Positions 1 to 12,608 are shown, counted from the stretch's first letter. The stretch: DNA of 63,712 bases from Lindgomyces ingoldianus (GCF_010093535.1 NW_022985206.1:179864-243575), one strand, 5' to 3'. Notes: generated by a model not told the origin, from the sequence alone. A program made the numbers and translations.

Positions 1-249
1 GTGCAGGTGATGGAGATGAGCAAGAAGAAACTCGGGGCCGACCATCCAGACACGCTGACGAGCATGAACAATCTCGCATTCACATGGAAAGGACAAGGCC
101 GTGATGAAGAGGCAATTAGACTCCTGGAAGAATGTGTTTTGTCACGCACGTGTGTGCTAGGACATTTTCATCATCTCACAGTTAATTCAACCGAGGCACT
201 AGCTGGATGGAGAGCAGAACAATCGGGCATTGATAGGGGGGTTTCATAG
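1..249 (+). CDS. C-terminal end of a TPR (kinesin-light-chain type) repeat protein, 5' truncated by the window
   Basis: The frame is open at base 1 and ends at a TAG at 247-249, leaving about 82 residues. Seen: one clear TPR of the kinesin-light-chain/TPR_10 type, with the signature LGADHPDTLTSMNNLA followed by GRDEEAIRLLEECV, then a weaker repeat that breaks down (HFHHLTVNSTEALAGWRAEQ). Known: in filamentous ascomycetes this repeat type usually forms the C-terminal sensor of NB-ARC or NACHT proteins (fungal NLR-like) or of patatin-like phospholipases with TPRs. Inference: the missing upstream part probably carries such a domain. The second repeat departs from the usual LG.NHP form, so the C-terminus may be degenerate. 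The real start lies outside the window. The family is secure; the architecture is not. Confidence 0.8.
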   Translation: MQVMEMSKKKLGADHPDTLTSMNNLAFTWKGQGRDEEAIRLLEECVLSRTCVLGHFHHLTVNSTEALAGWRAEQSGIDRGVS

Positions 250-2650
250 TAGTAATAGATCAGCCATTGTAGGAAGATTGATATCAATGCATGAAACGAA
301 AGTGAAGCCGGATGTGGCTTAAGTGTACACCCCGTGAATCGCTTATACGGGCCTTACTTGAAAGGCACCGCGAGGCTTGGGGAACTCAGGCATTAAAGCC
401 GCTGACAGTATTAAATCTAAGCTAAGCTGCTTTTAGCTTTTTGATACAGTTAGCTAGATTTTGTTAAAATCCATAGATGAATTTCCAGTCGCTACAACTC
501 CATATTTATCTGTAGGATTGGCTTCTTTCTCTCGGGATAGGACGATCACGTACCTGACTACAGTATAGAGGCCTTTTAGCAGGATGCATTAACTGGACAG
601 TGGTCGCGAGGTTTCGGAAGTGAAGCTGCTGCGCTCAAGGTGAATGGTAGCGTTGCACGGTAAGGAAGGGCCATTGTTAAAATATGATAAACATAGTCAT
701 TAATTTAGGATTCAAAGCCGCTATCCTGAGAACATCTATCTCTTTAGCTGGCTGTTGAGCTTGTTGTGTTGGAAAGCTATGGCGGGTTTTCGGCACGCAG
801 TGAGGGACGTTAGTGGTTACTATGTTGGACGAGGGGCTTCTCACGCAGGGGACTGTTGTCCGTGCGAAGGCACGCGTGCGATCGCGGGGCTTACAGGACC
901 ACACAGAGTCACAGACGAACAAGGAACAGTCCTGAGTTGCCTCCACATCCGCCACGCCCCTACGGGCAAAGCGTACCTATACTATCTTAGTGTCCAGGCT
1001 TGGTGTGGAGCAGGAGTGAGACTACCATACTTGACAAGATCCCGGAGTCTTACTCTTCCCACAGATTCTGGGATCGCACAGGACGTTTTCCCCCGTACTT
1101 CCACCACACCCATAAGATGAGAACAGCCCTAATCTACCACCAAATGTGTGGACTCCTTCATGAGTCCCTTGTGTGTTCTCGAAATCATCTAGCCAGCAAA
1201 ATGAGAGAGACCTGTCATTGTAACTCGGCTTACTTGGAAGTTGTGTCCTCCTTCGAGAGATAGGTTGATCCTGCTAGTCAGATCCCACGAGAAGAATCCC
1301 TGTTGATATAAATGACGACGATGAGATCAATGAAATTGCAGAGTACATGATTTGGACAGTTATACATCGTTTGATCTGCGTGACTATGGAGCCTACTGCT
1401 TTGTTGCGCATACAGGGATTCGTGCTTGCTAGCGCCCCCTTGTCACATGGGCTTGCTTGCCGGGATGAAGAATAAGCACGGTCCTGTTGCGCAATGTATC
1501 CTGCTTCTTAGACAGAGAAGCAATATCTGAGTAAGGACATGTACAGGAGGTTCCGAGGTGGCAAAAGGATTGAGCGCTTTCCATAACTGTTCACCTGGCC
1601 CCTATCCAAGCGTCTGGGACTGAAAATGGGTTGTATAGTTGACTTGATGGCTGCATACTTCCGCTACTTTTGACATGGGGCGTCACTGATTTGGGCTTTC
1701 TGATGATCGAGCGTTTCTTGGAATCTTGGCTGAAAGTTATATGGCCAACCTCAGTTTTCGAGGTTAGCTGAAAGTACCCAGCGACCTTGCCGGATGCCCT
1801 GTTCCATTTTGCTCCTTTGGTATTCATTTTACGCGCCCGAAATGCAGGCAGAGTTATATGACGCAGAAAATATACAAGCATATGACTGTTTGCTAGGCAG
1901 TATGTCTATGATGAGGAAATAACAGTTCATGGCTAACTTACAATAGAGGTATCACGCTTGTTCTCAGTCAATGACCTACGGTCATTTTCCTTTACTAGTC
2001 TCCCAGTATTTTGCCTCAGTCATTATGTTCATCGTCAGTGTAATGGGAACTGGCGAAGTTGAGGTAAATATTCGAAAGCTGCAAACAGGAGTTTGTATCA
2101 GTGCACAAGCCAATGTTTTGAAATATAAGAAAGGTGATGCATGTGTTGGTTGTTGGTTGTTGACTAAATCGCGTCAAATCGCGTTCCATTTTGGTACGGG
2201 AGTGTTCCAAACTGATGTCTTGGCACTATATAATATGGCTTGTACAGCCTCTACGATCTTCTCCTCACCTTTATTTGCTACTTTATGCAAACTTCTTCGT
2301 TATGAGCCAAGCTCTGTGGAATCAAGATCTTGGCGTCTTGCAGCTCCGAGGATCCTTCTTGCGAAAAAGCTCCACGCGCTGCTGAAGGAACAATCCCTCG
2401 GTTGGAGCGCCGTTGAACCGATGGATCACATAACATACAATAATGGCCCAGATATGCGTGACATGCTATGACAATAGAAAGCATTCAGCTCGTAGAATGC
2501 TTATAGGGTTGAACTTCTAGCGTGTAAGAGGTAGATGCGTAACTTCAAATTTTCCCTCACACATATCTATCGACTCATCCACCACTCTTCCCTCCACACG
2601 TCACCCTCCCGCAATCTCACCCAGACATCCAAATTACTCTCCCACCTCAT
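250..2650. other. Intergenic, no supported gene
   Basis: No open frame here shows recognisable domain composition or a plausible intron chain. The longest, at 1,971-2,471 on the plus strand (166 codons), matches no family I know and has no convincing start context. Base composition is that of the surrounding gene region, without the TA-rich hypermutation seen after 28.5 kb. Confidence 0.5.
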
Positions 2651-2962
2651 CTACTGTGTCCAGCATCTATATGAATCAATCGCCTCCCACGGTCCCTCAT
2701 TGCACCTCCCGGACGCCACACTACAACAATACGTATTGCACGGCGGCAGCCCGCAACTCGAGATATAAAACTCGCAACTGCTGGTCCCCGGCGGTGGCAC
2801 CCATATGTCGCACAATTTCGTGTTCTTCCAGCCGCTAATATGGATGCAGCCGGTGCCCGTCGTCTCAGTCTGCTAGTACTCGCCGTTTCAGCCGTACGAG
2901 CGGACGACGGGGTTGGCATATGCGGCAGCGACGAGGGAGGGGAGGGCAGCGGAGATCTCCAT
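2651..2962 (-). pseudogene. Cys-rich small secreted-type protein, broken by two in-frame stops
   Basis: Reading the minus strand from the ATG at 2,962 to the TAG at 2,651 gives one continuous 104-codon frame with just two internal stops (TGA at codon 25, TAG at codon 30). Before the stops is a short Ala/Leu/Val-rich start resembling a weak signal peptide (MEISAALPSLVAAAYA). After them comes a compact Cys-rich region with nine cysteines in about 60 residues, in motifs such as KLCDIWVPP, SSCEFY, SSCGLPPCNTYCC and YRCW. Inference: a small secreted Cys-rich protein gene inactivated by two nonsense changes, each explicable as one G-to-A change in a TGG codon. Alternative: a very short intron covers the stops, but the available GT-AG pairs give introns under 40 nt. 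Function unknown; no family recognised. Confidence 0.45.
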
Positions 2963-4448
2963 GACGACGGCAGTAGATTTTTCGACGAATGAGTGAGGTA
3001 TGGTGGAAAGTGGTGGAGGTGAGGGAGATAGCGGAGGAGCGACTACTAGGGATAGATGGATGCGTGTATTTATCTTGAGCTGGATCTTGGTTTGCTCTTT
3101 GTCTTCCTTCTTGGGGCTTCTACATTGCGTCTCGTTGTACGTAAATGCGAACGCTCGAGACACTATACCTGCCTTGGTTGCAGACACCAAATGTACGCCC
3201 CCAGCATACACACTCCACTGGGAAACATTCTCCCTACAAGGGTGCAGCCACAGCTATTTTAACAATGTGATAGGCGAATCCGCATTCCTTACGCCTAGAT
3301 CATGCGATGCAAGATATTGCACACAACTACCAAAACCGGTGACATATTTTGTAGCTAGTGCTGCGCCCAAGACAAGGTCGTGCCTGTCCTTCTTAAGGTC
3401 CCAGTTATGGTTCCCATAGAGACCCTGCTCTAACATTAGTTGACGTGAGTTGACGTTAGTTCCAGGCTTTGGGTGGGTTCTAAGCCTGGTACCCTGCCGA
3501 GCATATCTTAGCCGTAATCGACTTGATAAATGCTTATGGTGGCAACTGCGCGCACCCTCTTCGGAGTTGGCTCTAAGTTATGAGATGTGGAAGCATGAGA
3601 AAAGAAATTTCACGTTGAGGATATAAGTGAGTGATTGCACCCCTGTGGCGCGGATTCCTGCTATAGCGTCAAGTATTGCCGGTGCACAGGAAACGAGTGT
3701 TGATGTTCCGCTGTGGTGACAATATTCTGCAGTCACGAGACGTTTTCTCAGGCGACATCGCGAATTGTAACAGAAACCGAAAGCTCTAAGAGATCCATTA
3801 ACCCACCCTTGAGAGCGGTTTTAGAGAAAAAATAATAGAGTTATTGATTGAAATGTTTGCGTGATTCTGACATTTTAGAAGGCCATCCTTCAGAGAGCAA
3901 AGAAGCGGCCTTGGTATCTAGTAAGTTAGCCATTGAGCCCACTTAATAAGCACCAACACACAGTTGGCCAATTAGGTAGTATAGCGCTAGAGTCGCCTTG
4001 TCTCGCTTTATTGCTATCATGCATATATGATAATTAAGGTCTTCTACGATGGTGTGCGCGGATTCAAGCGCTAGTACGTGGATGCTTTGCCGATGTCACG
4101 GCAGAATTTGAGGTGAAGGGGGCCTGTGGCGGTGGATGCGGGGCGGGTAAGGCTGGCGCCAGCGCGAGAAGGGTTGTTTTTAGGTCGTGGTTGCTGGAGT
4201 GACAAGCGAGCCCAAACAAACGTGCATGCAGCCGAACTACCCGCAGGACCAGCACCGTCGAAGACCTCATCCCCACGCAAACTCGACATCTCCCACAAGA
4301 CATAATCTCCAATTGCTTTCCGGCTGTGCTGCCCTGCCTTCTTTGCTGCCGTTCGAGACAATCGACTCGCGACGCTTCTCACCTCAATCTTTAACTCTAA
4401 ATTCACACAACACACGGATTCCCGACGTCCTAAGCGACGCTTGTCGCA
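2963..4448. other. Intergenic; upstream region of the chitin synthase gene
   Basis: I see no supported gene. The open frames at 3,000-3,436 and 4,064-4,471 overlap on both strands and show no domain signal. The stretch at about 4,250-4,448 is C-rich on the plus strand and free of ATG clutter just before the chitin synthase start, fitting a 5' untranslated region. Confidence 0.45.
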
Positions 4449-7400
4449 ATGGATCGTCCATTGACACCTAATGGTCGCGGTCCACCGCGATACAGAGGAC
4501 CTCCAGCGTATACTTCAGCGGATGACGAGGATGCAATGCCAAATCATCAGCATGGAGGTTCAACGATGCGCTTATTAACGAATGCGGAGGAGACCTTTAT
4601 GTATGTTCCAGCTCAGAGCTCTCCTACCTGTCTGCCGTGCTCCACATATGGAGGCTGTATTTTCTACAAGAATTTGTTTACCGTCTAATAGTACTCCTGT
4701 AATTTCTGATTCTGCTTCTCTTCTCTCGGGGTTTAACAGCGCTGCGGCAACTGTTGGCGACTGGGGCTCTGCCTCCGATGCGGGAAAGCAAGCTGCTGCC
4801 GAAGCGGCCATTGTCGACCTGCTGCGTGAGGTAGAAACTTCTGTCAACGGATCTTCCGACAAGTCCTCCAGTCTTCCAAAAAGAAAGACTCTCAAAGTGC
4901 GCTTTGTGCCAAAATATTCTCCTATCAATATTTCTTCTACTTCTATTGCGAGACTTTCTCCAGATCGCCTTTCTCCTTTCCAACGAGCTCGATCTACTTC
5001 TCCTGTCAAGAAGGCAAAGGACCCAGGCTTACCTGTGAATGCACCGCGCAGACCACCATCACCTTTATCGCGATCATACCACCCGTCGACAAGCTCGCTA
5101 CCGCTTTCGAGAGCGCCATCAGTCATTGATACTGCGCCAAATATTCCACCGCCAGAGAATGACTCGCCATCATACGTCCCATATCGTCGACCCGTATCTC
5201 CAGAACGAGCATCACCAGCGAGACCATACTCTCCAACAAGGACATCTGCGGACTACGTGAGGCCCCCAGCGTCAAGTGTAGCGTATGAGCCAGCAGATCT
5301 AAATGGAAGCCCAAGGCCAGGAACTCCCTCGTCCAAGTATGGGGGACGGCCAGGAAGTCCGAAGCGACCGCTACCTCCCGCGCCGTTGTTCGCTGGCGGT
5401 AGGCCCATCTCGCGCGATTCAAATGTGACCATAGATGCATCGACAATACCAATCACCGATGACGATGTCTTCACCGACATTAATGATCGGCCAGAGCTGC
5501 ATGCTCGCGACTCGTACATGACGGATTCTACATTTGCGGATGAATTCCCTCCAGCGGATGATGAGAAGGAGGAACACTATGGTCCAGCACCAGAGGGCGC
5601 GCAGACCCGTCGTGGAGCTCGGTTAGCGGTCATGTCGAAGAAGGAAGTGCGTCTCATCAACGGGGAATTGATTCTAGAGTGCAAGATTCCCACCATCCTG
5701 TACAGTTTTCTACCACGCCGCGATGACATCGAGTTTACCCATATGCGCTATACCGCTGTGACATGCGATCCGGATGATTTCGTCGACAGAGGCTACAAAC
5801 TCCGCCAGAATATTGGAAACACGGCCCGGGAAACGGAGCTGTTTATTTGCATCACCATGTACAATGAGAATGAAATTGACTTCACAAGGACGATGCACGG
5901 CGTCATGCGCAACATCACGCACTTTTGCTCACGCACACGGTCCCGCACCTGGGGCAAAGACGGGTGGCAGAAGATCGTCGTGTGCATCATTTCTGATGGT
6001 CGACAAAAAGTCCACCCTCGGACTCTTGACGCGCTTGCAGCGATGGGATGTTACCAAGACGGCATTGCGAAGAACCACGTTAATCAGCGCGAAGTCACGG
6101 CTCACGTGTACGAGTACACAACGCAAGTCTCCCTGGACTCCGATCTCAAGTTCAAGGGCGCTGAGAAGGGCATTGTCCCTTGTCAAATGATCTTCTGTCT
6201 CAAAGAGCGCAACCAAAAGAAACTGAATTCTCATCGCTGGTTCTTCAATGCCTTCGGCCGTGCCCTGAATCCTAATGTCTGTATTCTCCTCGATGTGGGT
6301 ACAAAACCTGGTCCAAAAGCGCTGTATCATCTGTGGAAAGCCTTCGATACCGACTCTTCTGTCGCAGGCGCTGCTGGCGAAATCAAAGCTGGGAAGGGGA
6401 GAGGATGGCTGGGCTTACTGAACCCCCTCGTGGCCTCCCAGAACTTTGAGTACAAGATGAGTAATATTCTCGACAAGCCGCTGGAATCTGTGTTTGGGTA
6501 TATCACGGTGTTGCCTGGCGCTTTGTCCGCGTATAGGTTTCATGCGCTGCAGAATGATCATACGGGTCATGGACCTTTGAGCCAGTACTTCAAGGGCGAG
6601 ACGTTGCATGGTCAGGATGCGGATGTGTTCACAGCGAATATGTATCTTGCTGAGGATCGTATTCTCTGTTGGGAGCTTGTGGCAAAGCGGAGTGAGCAGT
6701 GGGTGTTGAAGTATGTCAAGAGTGCGACCGGCGAGACAGATGTACCAGGTAAGCATTCCCAATTCTCCTCTCATCTCATCTCCTTCAATTCCACTAATCC
6801 TCCTCCTTTAGACGCCGTCCCCGAATTCATATCTCAACGCCGCCGATGGCTCAACGGCGCCTTCTTTGCCGCTGTCTACTCTCTCCTCCACTTTCGCCAA
6901 GTCTGGGCCACCGACCACACTATCTGGCGTAAAACCCTCCTCCACATCGAATTCGTCTACCAATTCGTATCGCTTATGTTCACCTTCTTCTCGCTCGCAA
7001 ACTTCTATCTCACATTCTACTTCATCGCGGGTTCACTGGCTGACCCCAAACTCGACCCCTTTGGCCACAACATTGGAAAATACATTTTCTACGTGCTGCG
7101 CTATACATGCGTTCTGCTCATCTGCATGCAGTTTATCCTCTCAATGGGAAACCGCCCCCAAGGCGCGAAAAAAATGTTCCTTACCTCCATGGTCGTGTAC
7201 TGTGTCATCATGGCATATACAACCTTCGCCTCCATCTACATCGTCGTAATCCAACTCCGCGACCCAAAGGCGCCAAAACATATCGGTAACAACGTATTCA
7301 CCAATCTCATCGTATCAACCGCCACAACCATCGGCCTGTATTTCCTCATGAGCTTCCTGTATCTAGATCCCTGGCACATGTTCACCTCCTCTGCGCAGTA

Positions 7401-8067
7401 TTTCGCCCTCCTCCCCTCATACATCTGCACACTCCAAGTCTACGCTTTCTGTAATACGCATGATATTACGTGGGGCACGAAGGGCGATAATATCGCGAAA
7501 ACGGATCTTGGGGATGCTAGAGCGAAGAAAGCGGGTGGTGGGGTTGTCGAGCTAGAGATGCCGAGCGAGCAACTGGACATCGATTCCGGGTATGACGAAG
7601 CGCTAAGGAATCTCCGCGATCGCGTGGAAGTCCCCATTCCAGGGACGTCGGAGGCCCAAGCCCAGGAGGATTATTACCGTGCGGTGCGGACGTATATGGT
7701 TGTTGTGTGGCTAATATCTAATGCTATCCTCGCGATGGCGGTCAGTGAAGCGTACTCCGGCTCCTCAGTCAATGATAACTTTTATCTAAAGTTTATCCTG
7801 TGGGCAGTTGCGGGACTGGCGTTTTTCCGCGCGTGCGGGAGCAGTGCATTTGGCATTATCAATGTGGTGAATAGCGCCGCCGAGGCAAGGCTGAAGTGGC
7901 AAGATAAGATGAATAGTAAAACGGGACTGGGAGGTGGGAGGGGGAAGAAGTTTGGTGGGGGTTGGGGAGGCGGAGGCGCGAGTTGGTGGAGCGGGAGTGG
8001 GAGCTGGATGAGTAGTAAGGTTAGTAGTTGGGCGCCGAGTTCGTGGAGTGGGAGTAGGAGAGGTTGA
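4449..8067 (+). CDS. chsB: Class III chitin synthase (GT2 family), plasma membrane
   Basis: Makes chitin from UDP-GlcNAc at the plasma membrane. Three exons: 4,449-4,600; from 4,671 (or 4,692; both acceptors keep frame) to 6,748; and 6,812-8,067. The 63-bp second intron (6,749-6,811, donor GGTAAG, branch CTAAT) is in frame and stop-free, so naive reading translates it; splicing restores GETDVP-DAVPEF. Product is about 1,155-1,161 aa. Order: Ser/Pro-rich disordered N-terminus (about residues 60-370); [12 protein letters not shown] and [21 protein letters not shown] (Asp about 592); EDRILCW (about 712); QRRRW (752); then roughly seven membrane segments and a Gly/Ser/Trp-rich tail. Wording such as [14 protein letters not shown] and [14 protein letters not shown] is class III (Aspergillus chsB, Neurospora chs-1). 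Unusual: typical members are about 900 aa, so the Ser/Pro-rich N-terminal extension is long. Confidence 0.95.
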
Positions 8068-9078
8068 GGAATTGTTCGGGAGATTGGAATGGTTGTGAAG
8101 TCGACTTGGGAATGGATTTGATAGGGTGTATCATGAAGTGTAATGATTCATGGCTTGTGGTATTGGCGTTGAGGGGCTGCTTAGATACCTGTTTGTGCTA
8201 GGTAGGTATTCGGGCGGCAATGAAAAGGTCTTCTCTTCCCCACTCTCTTAGATTCGTGAATCTCTGTGGGATGTTACACTATGATGAGCAGACGGAAACG
8301 GTAAGAGTGTAGTATTAAAGCGCAAGGACGAAGTTTAGGAACCTTACTAGTAAGAAAAACAAATCAGGATGGTATATCTCTTTACCAATTTACAGCACCC
8401 CTAGCCGACAAAGAATAACACATCAGACATCTCTAGCTCCCTGTCTTCAAACCTAGAGTGAGATCCTTCCGTCTTTGCTAAACATATCGAATAACTAAAC
8501 CCACCTCTTCTTAGACCTCAACACATCCTTCATTCCAATTTCCGTTGTCCTTTAAATCAGTCATTTTACACCCACCCCTTTCCATCAAATGACAGAACGA
8601 TTACTCAATCTAAGATTCCTGCCCGTGACTAGTCATGCGTGATCCCCCCAACTTCCTTCCGTTGTCATCAGAGTGACGTGAATTCGCAGTCTTAGGATGA
8701 TTGATCGGTCAGTAACTGGCTACATCAGGGAAGTAGTGGTTTCTGAATTGGGCTAGAAGGGTAGAAGGATAAACACTTGGGGACTTGTGAGGTACTTCAC
8801 CGAGGTGGGGGGGAGTTTAGAGGGACTGGAGGGGTTGAGGACAAGTTAGTAAGTAGTAACGCTAGATGGATGAATGAAGAAAGCAGAATGTAAGCCGGGC
8901 GTTCGATTCGGGGGTGTATAATGAGATGGATTTCTTTGGGGCTATGATACCTGCTCAAGGACCTTCATGGATGAATAGATTTGAGTTCTATCATCGACTG
9001 TTGAGCATCATTCCTTGCTCTTCTTACTAATATCCTCACATATAATCTCTCATAGCATCGCCCCTCACCCCCAATCAC
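8068..9078. other. Intergenic; chitin synthase 3' flank
   Basis: No coding signal on either strand. It should hold the chitin synthase 3' untranslated region and terminator, and toward 9,000-9,078 (C-rich, ending in CACC before an ATG) the former promoter of the broken dehydrogenase gene that follows. Confidence 0.45.
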
Positions 9079-10041
9079 CATGTCTACCGAATCAATTTCA
9101 CCAATCACAATCCCGCATTTCGACTCCCCCTTTGTCCTCGCCTATATCCGCGGCCTTAAAACCATCCCCCTCCCCAGCGAATTCCTAACCCAAATCCATG
9201 CCTTCGGCAACAGCCTCGTCGAAATGCACATGTAGAAAGACGAATGGAATGGATGGAACCGCATCACCGGTGTCAAATGCATTCGCGCAATCGTAGGTTG
9301 TCTAGGCACAAGCTAGCCCCGTACCAAGGTCGCGGCATTGGTAGATGGAATGGAGCAAACGCGTCCAACCAGTTCCGTTGAGCAATGTTACTCCCGTGGA
9401 GCGAAGTTGCCGTGGGAAGACTTTTACCGCTCTGCCGGAATAGATAGTACTGCGTATTCTTGCACCTTCACAATCCTCGACGTCAAGGCTGGGGAAACCG
9501 TCTTGGTCGGAGGAGCGAGCGTCGACAATCAGTCAAGCGGCGCTGGATTTTGCCGCGAATGCTGGCGCCAACGGTACAAGCACAACTCGCTGCGCCTCAC
9601 GGTTTCCCGTGCTGGAAAAATGGGCGCTGTTAAGGTTAATTTCGAGAAGCTGGATCTCGGTGCACAATTCTTTCTGTCGACGTCTACGCCCTTTGGTAAT
9701 GTCCTCAATCTAATCGGCAGCTCCGTCCGGCAGCTCCGTCCTTATTGTATATATTGACCTCACGTGGCCGTTTAGTCGTATCCTGCAGGTGGGCTGGCTA
9801 GGTAGACTAACGCCGGTCAAGGATTTAACCCGATGGTGGAGAGGAGTTCGAGGTAGCGTTTTACTTGTTTCATAGTATGGTACTTGGAAGTATGGAGTGT
9901 CCGGCGGAGGGGATTTCGTTGCAAGAGATTGTGAGGAAGATTGAGAGAGGGGAGTGGGAGGCTAAGTGGGAGGAGATTGAGAAGCTGCATCAGTTGTTAG
10001 ATAGTCATGACGCTGTTGGAAAGATTATTGCTAAGGGCTAG
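9079..10041 (+). pseudogene. Zinc-type alcohol dehydrogenase/quinone reductase (GroES plus Rossmann), multiply frameshifted
   Basis: The start context is good (ATG at 9,079) and opens a GroES-like region (LPSEFLTQIHAFGNSLVEMHM) that meets TAG after 51 codons; the same frame resumes with KDEWNGWNRITGVKCI. Coding then shifts frame: FTILDVKAGETVLV, the usual lead-in to the MDR nucleotide-binding loop, is in frame 2; SQAALDFAANAGAN, the helix after the glycine motif, is one frame further; KMGAVKVNFEKLDLG returns. A C-terminal block, SLQEIVRKIERGEWEAKWEE to LDSHDAVGKIIAKG at 9,849-10,041, closes the fold. Known: this order is that of fungal NAD(P)-dependent zinc alcohol dehydrogenases, normally about 330-350 aa. 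At least four frame or stop lesions make a functional product very unlikely. It converges on the phenol monooxygenase gene, 212 bp away. Confidence 0.7.
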
Positions 10042-10253
10042 AGGGTTGTGGGAAGTGGAGGGGATACATTGTGAAATTAGCCAATATGTAATACTAGAGC
10101 TTTAGTTAGTGGCATGTTAGTAAGGGGAGTATCCTTACATCCACGATGCAGTACAGCCAAACACTTTCGCATCTTAGAACCTGCCAGTGAGAAATAGCTC
10201 TCTGGAAGAATATTATAATCTACCGGAAAGTGAAGAGCTCTTAGGACTATCCA

Positions 10254-12608
10254 TCACCCTCCTTTCCCAACAAGCACTCCCCCAAAATACCTCTCTACCT
10301 CCTTAAACCCCTCCCCACCCAACTCTCCCACAAATCCTACATACTGATCTGGCCGCGTAACAAGCACACACCCTGTCTCCCTATCAACCCCATAATTCCC
10401 ATACGCATCCCCATACCCCTCATGGTAGCTCTCATCATCCACAAACACGCTATTATAATCCCAGCCAGAATGCTCGTCAAACGGATGCAGGACCTCGGGG
10501 AAATCTCGCAACAGCTCTGTATCCGTGCGTTTCGCCGAATGCAGTGTTAGAACATCAATGTTTGTATACAGATGCGGTTTCAAGAATGTCGAGGAAGCGA
10601 GGGCGCCGCAGAATGCATTGAGGCGCTCATTCTGGGCTGGCGAAAGTACGTTTCCAGCGAAGACGATAAGCCGGAAACGTCCATCACTCTTCAACCGCTC
10701 TTGGAAATGCCAAGGTCGCGCATCCGACTGGTTCAACACTTTGAAACTCGGGAACCGCATTCCCATTAGCACCTTCTTCGCCAACTCTTGCTTCCCGCGG
10801 ACCCTAGATGCGGAGACATCAGTCCCATCTCCTTGTTGTGCGGCATTACCTTCTTTAGCAACGAGCATGCTAGCGCCGTAATCAACCGACAGTCCCGATG
10901 CGAACAGGTTCCCTTTAATGAACGCGTCTTTGAAATCAGCCATGCTAACGCCACTTTCATCCATGACATCCTTGGCCGGTCTACCGGAAAACAGCCGTGA
11001 GAATTTGTGGTCAAAGTTGATGAGGTCCTGTGCAACGCGTCGTCGTTCACTCTGGTATGTTTTCAGAATCTCGGGTTTCGCAATCCCTTTGACAACGAGA
11101 CCGAGCTTCCAGCCTAGGTTGAACGCATCTTGCATACTGACATTCATGCCCTGTCCAGCCTTTGGTGAGTGCGTGTGGACTGCGTCGCCGGCTAGAAAGA
11201 CTCGGCTTCTGGAGTCAAAGTTGGTGCCGACACGTTGCCCAATTTGATATGCAGTCCACCAGTCGCAGTATTCGTACGTGATTTTATAAGGGGAGAGGAT
11301 CTTCTGTGCTGCGGTGATGATGGTGGTTGGGGTGATTTGGGATCTGTCAGCACGGCCTGAGGCATCGGGCTTGATTTCATTGAGTTGGATGTAGAGCCGC
11401 ACGAGCTTGTTTTCGCGGGGGATAACCATGAGAGAGCCTGAGGAGGCGCTGTGGACGGCACAGCGCATCCGGATGTCTGGGAAGTCGGTTATAGGGATTA
11501 CATCTGTGCACTGTTAGCAAATCGAATCGCTTACGCTTCATCTTCCACGAACTCTTCAAGGGAGGTATGGAGAAGACATACCAAGCACACCCCAGATAAA
11601 ATCTGTCGGTTCCCCTTCTAACTGAAACCCCAGCTGCCTCCTCGTCCAACTATGCGCGCCATCACAACCCACCATGTACTTTGCTCTCACAACCTCCGCC
11701 GCGCCTTCTTTCACCTGACTCTTTCGAATCAAATCATCTGTATCATCTTCCGCAAGATTGCTTCTAAACATCCCATCCCTGACATCATTTCCGTTTCCAT
11801 TACTCTGCTGCGCCGGCGTCGCCTCCTCTTCTGTCAAATGTCTCAATGTGACTTTAATCGGATAGGAATCAGCCGAGTGGTTATCGCACAGGGTTTCGTC
11901 GATGGAGAGGGACTCGGGGAGAACGGCGCGCTCGACCGAGATGGGGGGGTCGGAGTACTTCTTGATGTGGTCGAGGAAAAAGCGTTCGATGCGGCCTTGA
12001 TGTAGGACGATTTGCGTGAAGCGGGACAGACCGACTGGGACATCGGGGATACGATCAGAGCGACGTATAGTACCGTCCGCACCTGGGTTCTACGCATGGT
12101 AGGCAGTGAGTGAGTGCTGGGCATGAGAAAGACGTTGCGAGTGTCGTATAATAGTGGGCAAATGACATACCCACATGCAAATCTAATAAACCAACCCGTC
12201 AGCGAAAGTCCCGAATTCCAAGTACTCCTGATCACAGAATCCGACGTTACATACCTCAATCATATGATTTGCCTCTTTCCAAGCCCGATCCGCAAACCCA
12301 AAGCTATCAAAGATTTCCAAACTTCGCATCTGCAAGCCATCAGCCTGACCAGAAAAGATCTTTGTACTGCGTTTGTCCACGATTCGAGCATGGATTCCGC
12401 AGCGCGCCATCCATGCTGCCATCATCAGGCTGCAAAAGTTCCTGTCAGCCTTGTATCCCCAATCGTGGGTGTTGGGAGAGTAAACTTACCCGGCAGGTCC
12501 GGCGCCAATGATAAGCCTGTGACGATTTGAGATTAATTGGGGGAAGTAAGGGGTAGAATTGAGGGCTTACACGTCGCATTTCGATTCTGGAGTCGATGGA
12601 ACTGTCAT
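10254..12608 (-). CDS. FAD-dependent phenol 2-monooxygenase (PheA/TfdB class), intact six-exon gene
   Basis: Hydroxylates phenolic rings with NADPH and O2, a flavoprotein of aromatic catabolism or secondary metabolism. Exons (minus): 12,608-12,571; 12,516-12,490; 12,429-12,255; 12,182-12,171 (a 12-nt exon encoding ICMW); 12,089-11,582; 11,503-10,254. All introns are GT-AG, and the joined frame is open for 669 codons, close to the roughly 665 aa of Trichosporon phenol hydroxylase. Seen: GAGPAG at 17-22 (FAD ADP loop), FSGQADGLQ, a middle IVLHQGRIERFFLD, the DG motif YMVGCDGAHSW, FLAGDAVHTHSPKAGQGMN with GD at 359-360, then a thioredoxin-like C-terminal domain (RFRLIVFAG). The start at 12,608 is chosen because its short exon joins in frame to VLIIGAGPAG. 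The gene lies between two broken oxidoreductase genes. Exact substrate not deducible. Confidence 0.92.

Noticed and set aside
1971..2471. 166-codon plus-strand open frame
   Set aside because: No domain, no signal peptide of quality, overlapping frames on the other strand, poor start context; length alone is not evidence.
4575..5126. 183-codon minus-strand frame
   Set aside because: Antisense shadow of the chitin synthase N-terminal exon.
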